DNA of 64,000 bases, taken from positions 496,001 through 560,000 of the forward strand of contig JAHQIY010000001.1 of assembly GCA_019054805.1 (NCBI GenBank), read 5' to 3'. Below the pieces are notes generated by a model. That model did not search any database. It was not told the DNA's origin and saw only the letters and a list, made by a program, of their open reading frames with translations. A program made the translations under genes and the position numbers. Shown here in pieces: positions 21,791 through 32,369 of the stretch (the first letter of the stretch is position 1; the number at the start of each line of letters is the position of its first letter). This DNA comes from Brachionus manjavacas (lineage: Eukaryota; Rotifera; Eurotatoria; Ploima; Brachionidae).

Positions 21791-23314
21791 TTTTAGACAG
21801 AATGATAGCTTATTTACAGTGTTTGTCAAAAGTCAAAGTCAAGTCTGGACTTTGACAAAAACTAAAAATTTTTTTAAAAATTTTTGTTTTAAATAAAATT
21901 TAGTTCTCGAATTTCAATGTTTTTAAATTTAATTTTATCATTTTTAATTTTCTGTAATTTGGTGCTAATATAATATATATCTGTAAAAACAGAAATTCAT
22001 ACTAGTACCGTAAAATAATTAAAAATTGAATTCAGATAATCTTTTATCTGGTAAATTTATCTTTTTATTAGAAAGTCAAGAGGTTTATAAATGAAAAAGG
22101 ACAGATTCTAGGGTATTAAAAAAAATTTCCTAATGAAATTGAAGAAATAAAAAATAAGTATTTTAATGAAAAAAAAAAAGTTTTAATTTTAAATGATTTT
22201 ATTAAAGAGGATTTTTTGAAGCTTGTGCCATAAAATTCAAGTTTCAAAAAATCATGGAGTAAAGCTGCTGACAGTTTCAAAAATAATAAATTCCATTTTA
22301 TAATTAAATTTCACGTAAAATTACGAGAAAAAAGTATTTTTTTTCCCAAAAATTTCTTAAAACTACGTATAAACAGAAATTCATAGCAGGACTGTATTTA
22401 AATTTTTAAAGTAAAGTTTTGAGTCTTTTGAGAAAAGTAATAGTCTTGATAGAACCAAATTTTTTCCTTAAAAAATTTAAAGGACAAAATTCCAAGGGAA
22501 TTGAAATCCGGAAATTATATAAATTATTTTTATGAAATCATTTAACTAATTGCTTTCTAAATTTAGCAAAGCTGAATTTTCTTAAAAAATAAAATTTTAA
22601 GTTTTATGTTTTTTAAAAATATTGTTCTTTTTGTTCTCAAAATTTATTGAAAAATATTAAAAAGAAAAAAAATTTGCCATTTATTTTTTAATTTCTTATG
22701 ATTTAAATTTGTTTCAAGCTAATTATATTTAATTATATTAACTATTTAAAAACGACTATTTAATTAAATTTTTTTTTATTATAGTTTATTATAACTTGAA
22801 ATAATTAAAAAAAAATTAAAAATACTGTCGAGTCTCTTGTTATGTAGAAATTCAAGCCACTTCAAAAATATCTGACCCAAAGATAACATGGAAAGCAACA
22901 ATTTGGTCTAAAATTGAAATTATAATTTAAGACTAAAAATATTTAATCGATTAAAATTCATCTCAAAAATGGAAAAAGGAAATGGAACGAACATTCATTT
23001 AATTAAAATTGAAATTTAAAAAATTAAAGCAAATAAATTTTCAATAATGAATTAAAAGTCTGATTTATTCTCAAGTAGGAAGATAAGTAAAAGAAGCATG
23101 ATTTGGATTTGTTTGATTAAAGCGGAACAAATAAAAATGGATCGATATTTAAAATTTTAAAAAGAAAAAAGTTTACCTTAAAAATTGCTAATTAATCGTT
23201 AGAAATGTAATAATCAGGTTTAAATGATGATAAAATAAAATTTTTTCTAAAAGTTAAATTTAATTTTCATTTCATTTAAAATTTTGTTAAAAACTGGTTC
23301 AGAAAAGAAAAGAA
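21791..23314. other. AT-rich spacer upstream of DEG/ENaC copy 2
   Basis: No gene seen. A TTTCACGTAAAATTACGAG segment at about 22310-22330, followed by GAAAAAAGTATT, is nearly repeated at 25867, marking a dispersed repeat. The last 300 bases resemble the region before 16476. Confidence 0.45.
23123..23154 (+). promoter_or_regulatory. Conserved upstream block, channel copy 2
   Basis: CGGAACAAATAAAAATGG followed by ATCGATATTTAAAA lies about 175 bases before the start codon, equivalent to the block at 16288. Confidence 0.4.
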
Positions 23315-24799
23315 ATGAAAGAAAACAAAACAAAAACGTTTGACATATTCAAAGAATGGTCAGAATCAATGACAATGCATGGATTTCCAAACATATTTCG
23401 GGCCAAATTCTTGGCCATTAAAATAATGTGGATTATCTTTTTTTTTGCTTCAGTTTCGGGCTGTTTTTGGATAATTATTACAAATTTAATAAACTTTTTC
23501 AAATTTGATGTAGTGACCAAAATACGGGTTATTGAAAAGGACTCGATCACATTTCCAGCGGTGACCATTTGCAACATTAATCCATTTGTCACCCAACAAG
23601 GCTTAGAATATGTTCAATCTATTTTAGAAGAAAGCAACCTAACTAGTTTTACTCAAGCGACACTAGACCCAAATTTTCAAGACGAATTTTCTAAATTAAA
23701 TTTTAATTACAACGTAATTAGGTATTTTTTGTCAACATTTTCAAAAGCAATTTCAAATGAGCAGAAGAAAAATTTGTCTTTATCATTTGATAAAATGCTC
23801 ATTAGCTGTCTTTACAATTTGAGGCCTTGTAATGAGAGTCAATGGACATGGTTCTATAATTCAGAGTTTGGAAATTGTTATCGTTTCAATTCTGATCATA
23901 ATTCCCAAGAAATACAAAAAACCTATCAAGCTGGAAAGTATAATGGACTGATGATTGAATTGTATGTTGGCATACCTCAAGACCAAAAAACTTTAAGCCG
24001 TACAACTGGCGCTCATGTTTACATAGGTGACAATTCTTTTAAACCATTAATAGGACAAGGTGTAGATGTTGCCCCTGGATTTGGTACAAATTTGGTTTTG
24101 CAGCGAATTAAAAGAAAACAAATGCCAAAACCTTACAGCAACTGCATTGAAAACTTAGATACAATTGATTCATTTGATTCAGAATATTACAGAAAGGTGT
24201 TTAGATCGAATTTAACTTATAGGCAGGATGACTGCTTTTGGGCTTATATTCAGTCAGAAACTTATAAAAAATGCAAATGTGATGAAATGGGTTCAAACCT
24301 CATTTCAGAAAATAATAATCCTTGTGATGATTTTGAAAAACAAAATTGTTACTTTGTTGAATTTCAGAGACTAACGAAATCGAGTTATAAGAAAAGTATT
24401 GAATCACTTTGTCCTTTGGAATGTGAATCCATTACTTATGGAGTAACAAAATCAACAAGTCGATATCCATCTGTGTCCTATGGAAACGATTTGGTAAAGA
24501 CCAAACAAATAAAAGCCTCGTTTGGAAACAGAACAAACATTAGCATTGAAGAATTGAGGGAAAACATTTTGTCATTAAATATTTATTATGAATATTTAAA
24601 GCAAACCGAAATTACAGAAAACAGAAGTATTAGCTGGGATGGATTAGTTGGGAGCATTGGTGGAACTTTGGGACTTTTTTTGGGAATAAGTTTCCTCAGT
24701 TTTGTAGAAATAATTGATTTACTCTTACAAATTGTTTTTTTTAAGTGTAAAAAAAATACGACCAAGGTTTTTTTTATCAAAAATGAACTAGAAAATTAA
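23315..24799 (+). CDS. DEG/ENaC family cation channel, copy 2
   Basis: A single uninterrupted 494-residue frame with the same architecture as the copy at 16476: His-Gly gating motif, TM1, FPAVTICN, extracellular FGNCYRFNS and CPLECESITYG, and TM2 with GLFLGIS. It differs from copy 1 at a small number of residues, concentrated in a short extracellular stretch (NCYFVEFQRLTKSS here, NCALVEFQRITQSS in copy 1) and at the extreme C-terminus (KNELEN). Long stretches are identical at protein level and almost identical in DNA, so the duplication is recent or kept uniform by gene conversion. Same strand as copy 1, about 5.4 kb downstream. Confidence 0.95.
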   Translation: MKENKTKTFDIFKEWSESMTMHGFPNIFRAKFLAIKIMWIIFFFASVSGCFWIIITNLINFFKFDVVTKIRVIEKDSITFPAVTICNINPFVTQQGLEYVQSILEESNLTSFTQATLDPNFQDEFSKLNFNYNVIRYFLSTFSKAISNEQKKNLSLSFDKMLISCLYNLRPCNESQWTWFYNSEFGNCYRFNSDHNSQEIQKTYQAGKYNGLMIELYVGIPQDQKTLSRTTGAHVYIGDNSFKPLIGQGVDVAPGFGTNLVLQRIKRKQMPKPYSNCIENLDTIDSFDSEYYRKVFRSNLTYRQDDCFWAYIQSETYKKCKCDEMGSNLISENNNPCDDFEKQNCYFVEFQRLTKSSYKKSIESLCPLECESITYGVTKSTSRYPSVSYGNDLVKTKQIKASFGNRTNISIEELRENILSLNIYYEYLKQTEITENRSISWDGLVGSIGGTLGLFLGISFLSFVEIIDLLLQIVFFKCKKNTTKVFFIKNELEN

Positions 24800-25049
24800 A
24801 TAAAATTTAATTAAACTTTTTAATTGATAATCCAAATTTAAATTAAAAAGATGGTGAAATGTATAACCAATAAGAAAGAAAAGTTTAGAGCAATTTTTAA
24901 AAAATCAACTAGAAAAATTTTCTTAATTTTTATTTTCAACAAAAAATATTTAAAGGGTTTTAACTCTAAAAGGATCAAAAAACCCTAGAAATTGTTTGAT
25001 TTAAATAAAATTTTCTGTATTTTCTGAATTAAACAAATTAATTTTTTTT
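24800..25049. other. Downstream flank of DEG/ENaC copy 2
   Basis: AT-rich 3' flank; the trailer and polyadenylation site of the channel transcript should lie here. Confidence 0.35.
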
Positions 25050-25630
25050 GACTATTAAACAGACATTTGCTTGCTTGAGTTTGTCTTGAATCTCTTTAAA
25101 TGTCTAGTTGGACTTTTCTCTATCTGCTGATAATTTCTGATAATTGAATTTCATATTCTTTCTCTTTATACATCCGAGCCTAAGGATACCAATTTTTGCT
25201 ATTCTGGATTTATAATTAAGCTTTCTGAGACTAGATTAATGCATAATGGTAAATGCCAATGTGAGACATTTACCGTCATGGTGAAAGGTATTGGGAAGGT
25301 ATTTTTGGAACCAATACGTATAACTTTGCATTCTTTTTGACTGCACGTTATATATCACAAGTAAAAGCTTAGTTAACTTCATTGTCGGTATTGTTTTGAG
25401 CATAGTTAAGGTCAAGCGAGTTAGATTTGGAGTAGATGAGCGAAAAGTTTACAAATATTGCATCATTCTACCGGTAGTCAATAAAAAATAATATAATAAA
25501 CAATAAGGATAGAGCCTTGAGAGACCCCATTAAGAACTTCCAACTTTCTTTGAATTGTTCAAACATATCTCAATTAAAGTTTCAGTCTCTCCTTTAAGAC
25601 CGGACTTGCGAAGTCAATGCATAGATCGCT
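25050..25630 (-). mobile_element. Highly decayed LINE reverse-transcriptase fragment
   Basis: The minus strand reads KLEVLNGVSQGSILIVYYII at about 25550-25490, the degenerate form of the GVPQGSVLGPLLF palm block. Further down, TVNVSHWHLPLCINLV-like sequence resembles the KCxVMH region. Many stops. The relatively low AT content fits family B. Limits are approximate. Confidence 0.45.
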
Positions 25631-25987
25631 GCCTGAAAATTACCATTTTCAAATAATATTTTACGTAAAATTACGCTTAAAAAAATATTAAAATAAATTA
25701 AGGTAATTAAAGTGGTTTTAGAAAATAAGGAGACTGTTCGAAGCATTGATTTGTTTTAAGATGTATATAATTGAAAATTTTTTCTTTTGACTTTTTGCTA
25801 ATTGTTTAAAATTTAATCTTTTTTACTTTTTTCTATTAAAAAATTACCATTTTCAAATAAAATTTCACGTAAAATTACTAGAAAAAAGTATTTTTTTTTC
25901 GAATTAAGGCCCAAAAAATTTGAAAAAAGTCAAAATTCTCAAAAAAGTTGGTATTTTTTGGATTTATCACTTTTTACAAAAGTTTGC
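25631..25987. other. Stretch with copies of a CACGTAAAATTAC repeat
   Basis: Two related segments, AAATTACCATTTTCAAATAA plus TTTTACGTAAAATTACG near 25636-25670 and again near 25845-25880, with a third relative near 22290-22330. Short dispersed repeat, no coding capacity. Confidence 0.5.
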
Positions 25988-26077
25988 GTAATATCCCGTA
26001 ATTTCACGTAAATTCTGGTAAAATCCGGTAAATTTACCGGATTTTACCAGAATTTTCGTGAAATTACGGGATATTAC
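25988..26077. repeat. 90-base near-perfect palindrome
   Basis: The arms 25988-26032 and 26033-26077 (45 bases each) are reverse complements with a single mismatch and no loop. The left arm begins GTAATATCCCGTAATTTCAC and the centre is CCGGTAAATTTACCGG. Surrounding sequence repeats the CACGTAAAATTACG word, so it belongs to the same repeat family. Confidence 0.95.
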
Positions 26078-26134
26078 CAGATCACGTAAAATTACGTAAA
26101 AAAAGAAAATCATAGCAGTAATGTACCAATACAA

Positions 26135-26330
26135 GCTAACCGAAAAAAGGAAGACCAAAATAAACAGCTGGGGCTCTCGAACATCAACCACAAGAAACAC
26201 AAGCTTCAACTTCAGCACCAAAAGGAATTGAATCTGATGACCATTCAAATGATGAGTCAATAAAAGAAAATGTGTCCAAGAGACCAAGAATAGATTCAGC
26301 TACACTAATTAGCTGAATCTATTATTACAA
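26135..26330 (+). pseudogene. Unrecognised coding-like fragment next to the palindrome
   Basis: A plus frame reads PKKGRPK, a stop, AGALEHQPQETQASTSAP, then ESDDHSNDESIKENVSKRPR. The acidic/basic composition and GRPK word look like a disordered nuclear protein or transposase tail. No family can be named. Confidence 0.3.
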
Positions 26331-26379
26331 ATTTAATAAATTTTTATTAAAAATTTATAAGAGTGTTCTACAAGAGTGG

Positions 26380-26534
26380 AGGTCAATTTAGAGTGTTCAC
26401 CGCTTAAATTGTCATATTCCTTGGCTAAATTTTCTGATTGACGTTTCACGGCCTTCAGTTTAGTAACTTCCAACTCTCTGTTCAGGCGCTTAATTTCGTC
26501 TTGTTTTTTCATCACTTCTAATTCAATCTCTGAA
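26380..26534 (-). pseudogene. Broken partial duplicate of the BCAP31 last exon
   Basis: The minus strand encodes MKKQDEIKRLNRELEVTKLK and KRQSENLAKEYDNLSGEHSK, nearly identical to residues of the BCAP31 coiled coil at 27461-27619. Upstream and downstream BCAP31 parts are missing and two codons are lost in the middle. It lies about 1 kb downstream of the parent on the same strand, so tandem duplication followed by decay is likely. Confidence 0.85.
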
Positions 26535-27403
26535 ATGTTTTGTGAAAAATGTGGAGCTAAAATGACTTGGCAAAGATACTTGGCTTGTCCAAATAAATGT
26601 GGTAAAAAATAATATTTTTTGTGGTAGAAATAAAAAAAATTTTTTTAATGCTTTTGGTATTTTTCTAATTAATTTGGTGTCAATGTGATAAAAAAAGTGT
26701 CATTTTGTTTTTTTATTTTGGGTAGAAAAATTAAATTTTGATATGTTTTATTCATTATTTGGGGTACATGAAATAAATAAGTCTAAAGAATATGATAAGC
26801 TCATAATTATGCAGTTAATATAAAGAGACAACATGTTTTAGAAGCTCTTTTAATATTCTGAATTTTTCTTTTCATTAATGTAACCGTTGCAACTTACGGG
26901 TGTTCAAAAAAGAATGTTCAAAATTTTGACAGGTAAAAAAAATGTGTTCCTATTGACCAAATTTAACCAAATTTTGTATAAATTTAATAGACTTTGAAAA
27001 TTAAGAGAATTAAAAAATCTCCTTGTTCAATAGTGTATACATCTGGTAAATTTGGAAGCCATATTTTTGCCCAATTAATTAAAATTGGACAAATTCAAAT
27101 AAATTTTGAACTTTTTATCATAAAAATATGATTGAGGGCTCATTCATTTTTATTGTTTTTTAGCATAAAGTACTAACATTTATATAATCATGATAGAAAT
27201 TAAAGGACAAGTGTGATTTACAGGCAAAGGTGTTCTTAGCAGCATTTTTCTTTTAGTAAACTAAGGAAAATGGATTTTTGATCAAATTTCAGATTTCAAA
27301 TCAATTTTCGACTGCAGTATCTAATAAAAAATAAATTTACATTAAAAAAAAATTTATTCACTAAAACTATTTCAAATAAATAAATAAATTAAATTAAAAG
27401 TGT
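26535..27403. other. Spacer downstream of BCAP31
   Basis: AT-rich. A segment near 27130 (ATGATTGAGGGCTCATTCAT) resembles one near 7967 (ATGATTAAGGGCTCATTTAA), hinting at a shared repeat. No gene seen. Confidence 0.4.
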
Positions 27404-28310
27404 TTAATTATCTTTTTTCGTTTCACTTTGATCTTGGTACTCGAGTTGTTCCAATTTTCTGGTCAATTTAGAGTGTTCACCGCTTAAATTGTCATATTCC
27501 TTGGCTAAATTTTCTGATTGACGTTTCATGGCCTCCAGATCAAGTTTAGTAACTTCCAACTCTTTGTTCAGGCGCTTAATTTCGTCTTGTTTTTTCATCA
27601 CTTCTAATTCAATCTCTGAATTGTCTTTTTTTGATTTCTCGTCATCCTTCTTCGAAGCGTCTATCAAATCCTGGGCAGTTTTACTAGCCGACTCGGCTTG
27701 CTTCAAAATAGCCTTGTTTTCAGCTTTTAACTGAGCCAATCTTTGAATAAGCACAATCAAACGTTTGAGCACACTTGAAAAAAATTTAAAAATTTTTAAA
27801 AATAAAAAAAACTGTCTCAGTGTAAATCTCGTTCTCTTCTAGTCCATTGCCAAATCCGAGTTTTCCCAGATCAGGACTTAAAATAGACCTCAAACCTTTT
27901 ACTAATCATCATTGACAGTGGCGGAGTAGCATACTTACAACCACAAAATAAGAGCCGTTCCAGATATGTAAAAATTACGCTGGGCTCTGAATTCTTTGAT
28001 TTGCTCCATGTTCATTACATTGTGGTCCTGACCACCCTTTGTCTTGTGTCTGGTTATTTCTCTAATGGCATCGATCAGCAGGAAAACGAGAGCAATTAGA
28101 ATACCATTGAAGTAGAGCCGTGCGTACGAAGTTAGGCCTGTGACTAGGCGTGATTTGAAAATTGACTGCCATCTTGGAAAATAATTAAATGAGTTTGGTT
28201 TAGGAACGCCAATCTTACCGAGTGGGAGATATGATGGGCAAGAGAAGAAGAATAACAAATGAAATTTCAATGTACAAAAAAGAGGCAACCAAAGTCCATT
28301 GGAGAGACAT
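27404..28310 (-). CDS. BCAP31: B-cell receptor-associated protein 31 homologue (BAP31)
   Basis: Three exons, 28310-28219, 28172-27939 and 27773-27404, join in frame to about 231 residues. MSLQWTLVASFLYIEI opens the protein as in animal BAP31, with PTRWQSIFKSRL, a second membrane segment (FNGILIALVFLLIDAIREI) and KEFRAQRNFYISGTALILW as the third. A long cytosolic coiled coil follows (KQAESASKTAQ to EHSKLTRKLEQ). It ends KKDN, a dilysine retrieval signal for the endoplasmic reticulum. The protein is an ER chaperone and sorting factor that also takes part in apoptosis signalling in mammals. Introns are 46 and 165 bases. A broken copy of the last exon lies downstream. Confidence 0.95.
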
Positions 28311-29059
28311 TTTTCTAAGAAAAGTAAAATAATTTCAAGTATTCTTACAATGAATCAGTGATAAATGGCTTTAATAAAAGTAAAAAAAATTATTTAGTAT
28401 AGATTGGAATTCGTGCAAATGAATTATTTATGGCTTAATGTATATTCGAGAAAATGCGTGCAAGTGAATGTTCAAAACAAGTGTATAAATGCAAAAAAGA
28501 AATTTTTCAAAATTAATTACTGAACAATTGTTGTGCCATTTAATTGCTTAGTTTAAGTAATTTTTTTTCTTTTAAGTTATCTTTTTTAGTTTTTTGATGA
28601 AATGTTTTATTTCGAAAAAGTGATATCTGTTTATTACTGAGCTCTTTTCGATCTTTAAAAGAAATAATGATAATAAAAAGGCTGTCAGTAAGCTGACTGA
28701 AAATTTTACTAACAAAAAAAGATCTAAATACGAATAATTAAATATTTTTATTGCCATAAATATACGAAAATTTTAGATTTAATTGACCAAAATAAAAATA
28801 ATTGACAACTTTTAAAAAAGCTCAGTAATTTTCAGATTAAAATTTTGTAAATTTCGACGAAACTTGCATAAATTTGCTACAGACTAAATTAGTTCTAATT
28901 ATTTTTTAAATTAGGTCCTAGAATTTTTATCTATGAATAAAACCCAAAATTAACTAAAAATGTATTCTACATGTTTAAGAAATAGTCAGGTATGTTCTAA
29001 ATGTAATAAGATCAATAGAAAAGAGGGTAAGAGTAAGGTACCAAGAAAAAGATATTTAC
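28311..29059. other. Spacer upstream of BCAP31
   Basis: AT-rich, expected to carry the BCAP31 promoter. No frame or repeat recognised. Confidence 0.4.
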
Positions 29060-29300
29060 CTCAAAGTTTCATAAAAGATAAATATCATTTAAGCCATAAT
29101 TTGGATATCTTAATTTGAATTTAAAATTTTTCATTTTCAATTAAAGATAATATGAAAAAAAAAATGATTTATTTCATTAATTAAAAAAATAAATATTTAA
29201 TGTTTAATTAATAAAAAAAAATTATTTCGTCATTTTTATTTAAGATTTAAATCAATTAAATTTTGATCATGAGTTCGTGATCATGAACTTCAAGTTGCCC
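29060..29300 (+). mobile_element. MITE copy 3 (GATCATGATC family), partial
   Basis: AAGCCATAATTTGGATATCT near 29090 matches the internal part of the copy at 11600, and the right end GTTCGTGATCATGAACTTCA followed by AGTTGCCC is the family terminus. The left end is not recognised. Confidence 0.5.
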
Positions 29301-29900
29301 AGAAGTTAAAAGACCATTTAATCAAAATTTATTTTATTGATTTGATTTTATGATTCAAAAGTTTAATGGTATATTAAGCAAGCAAGTTTAATAACTTTTT
29401 TACTAAAAGGGATAATTCAGTTCTGTGAAATGCTTAATTATAAGCAAATTTGCTTAATGCAGTAAAATAAGTCTGCAAAATACTATGCAATTTTCTGCAT
29501 TTTGCACCCCATTAAAAAGTATTCCAATCAAGTGTGCAATTTCATTGCAGAGTTTTTGCAGACATATATTTTTGGATTAAGCAAAGTTTTAAATGTCAAT
29601 AAAAAACGAAATACTTGTCAATAAAAACAAGATAATTCGTCAGTTAGGTGCAAGCACATCATAGGAATTTCAAATCGAGAAAGTTAACTTACTGAATTTC
29701 CTAAAGAAGTCTGGACATTATAACTTGGTCAAGTTGCTAGCGTTTGCCGACCACGTAATTTGTAAAAAGCGTTGCAAAAAGAAGAAGCTAAAACCATTCT
29801 ATATTTAAAAGTTTTTGTCAATTTAAAAAAATATTTGTCAATGTAAAATGAAAAAAAATATAAATTTATTTTTTTTAGTGGCAAATATTTTTATTTTATT
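29301..29900. other. Unassigned spacer
   Basis: Contains TGCA-rich sequence at about 29440-29570 and a less AT-rich patch at about 29640-29790 with no recognisable product. Confidence 0.35.
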
Positions 29901-29904
29901 TATT

Positions 29905-31010
29905 TATTTGTATATTTGTACCGAGCTAAAGCTCCTTCGGATTAAATAAAAAAAAAGAAAAAAGAAAATTAAAAAATTAAAATAAAGTTAAGTAAAATAA
30001 AAAAAAAATAGAAAAAAATAAAGTTTAAATGATTTAAGTTAAAAAGTAGGTAAATATTAAAATTAAAATTAGATAAATTTTGATAGAGAGTAACAGAATA
30101 CATATTTTTAAATATTTGATGATTCAGGAAAAAAGGAAGAAATAGTAAGGTAGCAATTACACAATGGAGTTGGGTACTCGATGTATCTTGATTCGAAACC
30201 TTTGTAATATTCTTCCACCAGTCTAACAGTTAATGGAACAGAATGACTCAGTCCTGCCCTAACATATCTCTCACTCAACTCAAAAAGTCGATTTGAGACT
30301 GTTGGTAGTTTAAGTTAATTATATGCCTCATTATGTAATATGTTTGAGGGAGTATCATATCTTAGTTTTAGTAAAGAACGAACTGCTGAATTTTGGATTA
30401 CTTCTAACCTTTTGATATTAGTTTCAGAAAGAGAGTTCAGACAATGAAAAGAATAATCTTGAATAGATCCAATCAAAGACTTGTAAAGGTTTGCTAGAGG
30501 TGATCTTATTCAATTATACAAGTTCATGCATGGAATAGAATTGGTTGAAAAAAGCAACAATTTTAATGTCACCAAAATCCAAGGAAGAGGTCACTGCTTC
30601 AAATATCACAAAGAAATTTCGAGGCTCCAACATAGAGATAACTTTTTTTTCAACAGAACCGCTAACATATGGAACTCACTGCCAAATCAATTAGTTGAAG
30701 CCCCCAATGTTAAAAGCTTTAAAGCATGCATTGATTGCTGGATGAGCAGCAATCAATCACATCAGCTGTCATAGTGTGCCTTATCAGCACACTCGCTGGC
30801 TAGCCAGCTACAGTCAAAACTACTACTACTAAAGTGTTTAAGTCAAGGCCCCATTTTTTATTCAACAAGATTTTTATTAAATTTAGCCTTGAATTGCATC
30901 GTTCTTTAATTTTATCTATCATTGAAGAAAAGGTTAATTTAGAATCAAATTAAATACCTAGGAACTTTATTTCTTTTAAGCTTTGGATTCTATTCCCATA
31001 AATCCTTAAA
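29905..31010 (-). mobile_element. LINE family A copy, split by another LINE
   Basis: The minus strand from 31010 gives LKEIKFLGI and FDSKLTFSSMIDKIKERCNS up to about 30836. It resumes at about 30497 with LIGSIQDYSFHCLNSLSETN, then SNRLFELSERYVRAGLSHSV, and ends with the trailer GAAGGAGCTTTAGCTCGG near 29945-29928. The interval 30497-30836 belongs to a family B LINE in the opposite orientation. In-frame stops show decay. Confidence 0.8.
30497..30836 (+). mobile_element. LINE family B 3' end inserted into LINE family A
   Basis: The plus strand reads RGDLIQLYKFMHGIE, then FFFNRTANIWNSLPNQLVEA and ends in a TACTACTACTA tail at about 30822-30834. RGDLI and the W-N-x-LP block match the GC-rich copy at 13.7-13.9 kb. 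It interrupts the family A element precisely between two contiguous protein segments. Confidence 0.8.
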
Positions 31011-31017
31011 TTAAACA

Positions 31018-32300
31018 TAGAACTTTCTTTGTTGTAGTATTAGTAGTAGTAATAAATGGCAGGGCAGCTTCTGCCTAGTTTTACACTTTACAGCCCTGAA
31101 ACTAATAAATAATAAATAATTATAACCACTTGTCCAATCTTGCTTTAAAACATTTAAGATTCGTGATTCAACTATCAACCTTGAAGGCTGATTCCAAGTT
31201 TTTAACACTCTATTCGTAAAGAAAAGATGTCTACTTGAGTTGCTAGTGATCTCTCGCACTATCTTTTGATTGTGGCTACTCAAATTTAATGAACTTGAAG
31301 GTGTGTTGTCATAGAAGAGCCAATTTTTTTGTTCTGCTCCCCGGGACAGTATAAATTTTGGAATTAAATCACCTCTCGTTTTGCGCGTTACTAGATCTGA
31401 AAATCTAGCTCTGCGCAGTCGCTTGTCGTAGCCAAGGTGTCTAAGGCCGTTTATTGATTTTAAAGCTCTTCTTTGAACCCTTTCAATTTTCCCAATCGAT
31501 TTTTTGAAGCGAGGATTCCATACTGGTGCTGCAAACTCCAAATGCTGTCTTATAAAGGTTGGATATATAATTTTTGCTATGTGACTGTCAAAATTTTTGA
31601 AGGTATTTAACATTATACCGAGAATACGATTTGCTTTAAAAGTCATTTTTTCTGTAGGTATATTGAATTACCCATTTGATGATATTATAACACCAAGGTC
31701 TTTTTATCAGTCGTCTCTTCAACATTTACAATTTCGCCGGTGACTTGATCAGTGAGAAAATACTTTTGTTAAGGATTACCTTTTCCTAAATGCATTATTT
31801 TATATTTCTTGCAATTTAAGCTCATTTTCCATAATCTGCACCATTCTTGCGATGCGTTTATTTCACCTTGAAGAGAGAAATCAAATGCATTTCTCAGAAT
31901 CTTTGTGTCATCCGCGTACAGAAGACAATCTGAACATACTTTTTTCGATCTTTTTGAATATTTTGAATAGATGTTGGAAAATGAGGTAAAAATGAAAGGT
32001 GGAATTTGTAGAGTATTTAAATGGTTCTCTAGAACTGGAGTTTTAAAATTGAGCACTTGAGAGAAATAATGCAATTGAATCTTGCTTATTTGATACATTT
32101 GGTTGATATTCTGGGGTTTTTGGCATTTCATTCACAATTTCATCAGTGTTTGTTTTTATTTCTTCTTGTTCTATATAGAGCTCCTTGTAGTCAATTTTTT
32201 GGCTTTCTATCGACTTCAATTTCTCAGCTTTGGTACATTTATGTGTCAAATGACCTTTTTGATATTTTCCGCATTAGGATTCCTTAACTGGAAATTTTGC
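31018..32300 (-). mobile_element. LINE family B relative, internally deleted, with (ACT)n tail
   Basis: A minus frame at 32290-32043 carries CGKYQKGHLTHKC, a zinc-knuckle-like ORF1 end. By about 31950 the sequence has jumped to CLLYADDTKIL and WKMSLNCKKYKIMHLGKGNP of the reverse transcriptase palm. From 31646 it continues ANRILGIMLNTF, IERVQRRALKSI and RKTRGDLIPKF to the stop. The 3' end is a TACTACTACTAATACTAC tail near 31050-31028. Endonuclease and most of the polymerase are missing. Confidence 0.75.
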
Positions 32301-32369
32301 TACATTATAGGAGCCATTGAAGTTTTTTATAATTAATTAATTATTTGAAGTGAAGCAAATTGAATCATA

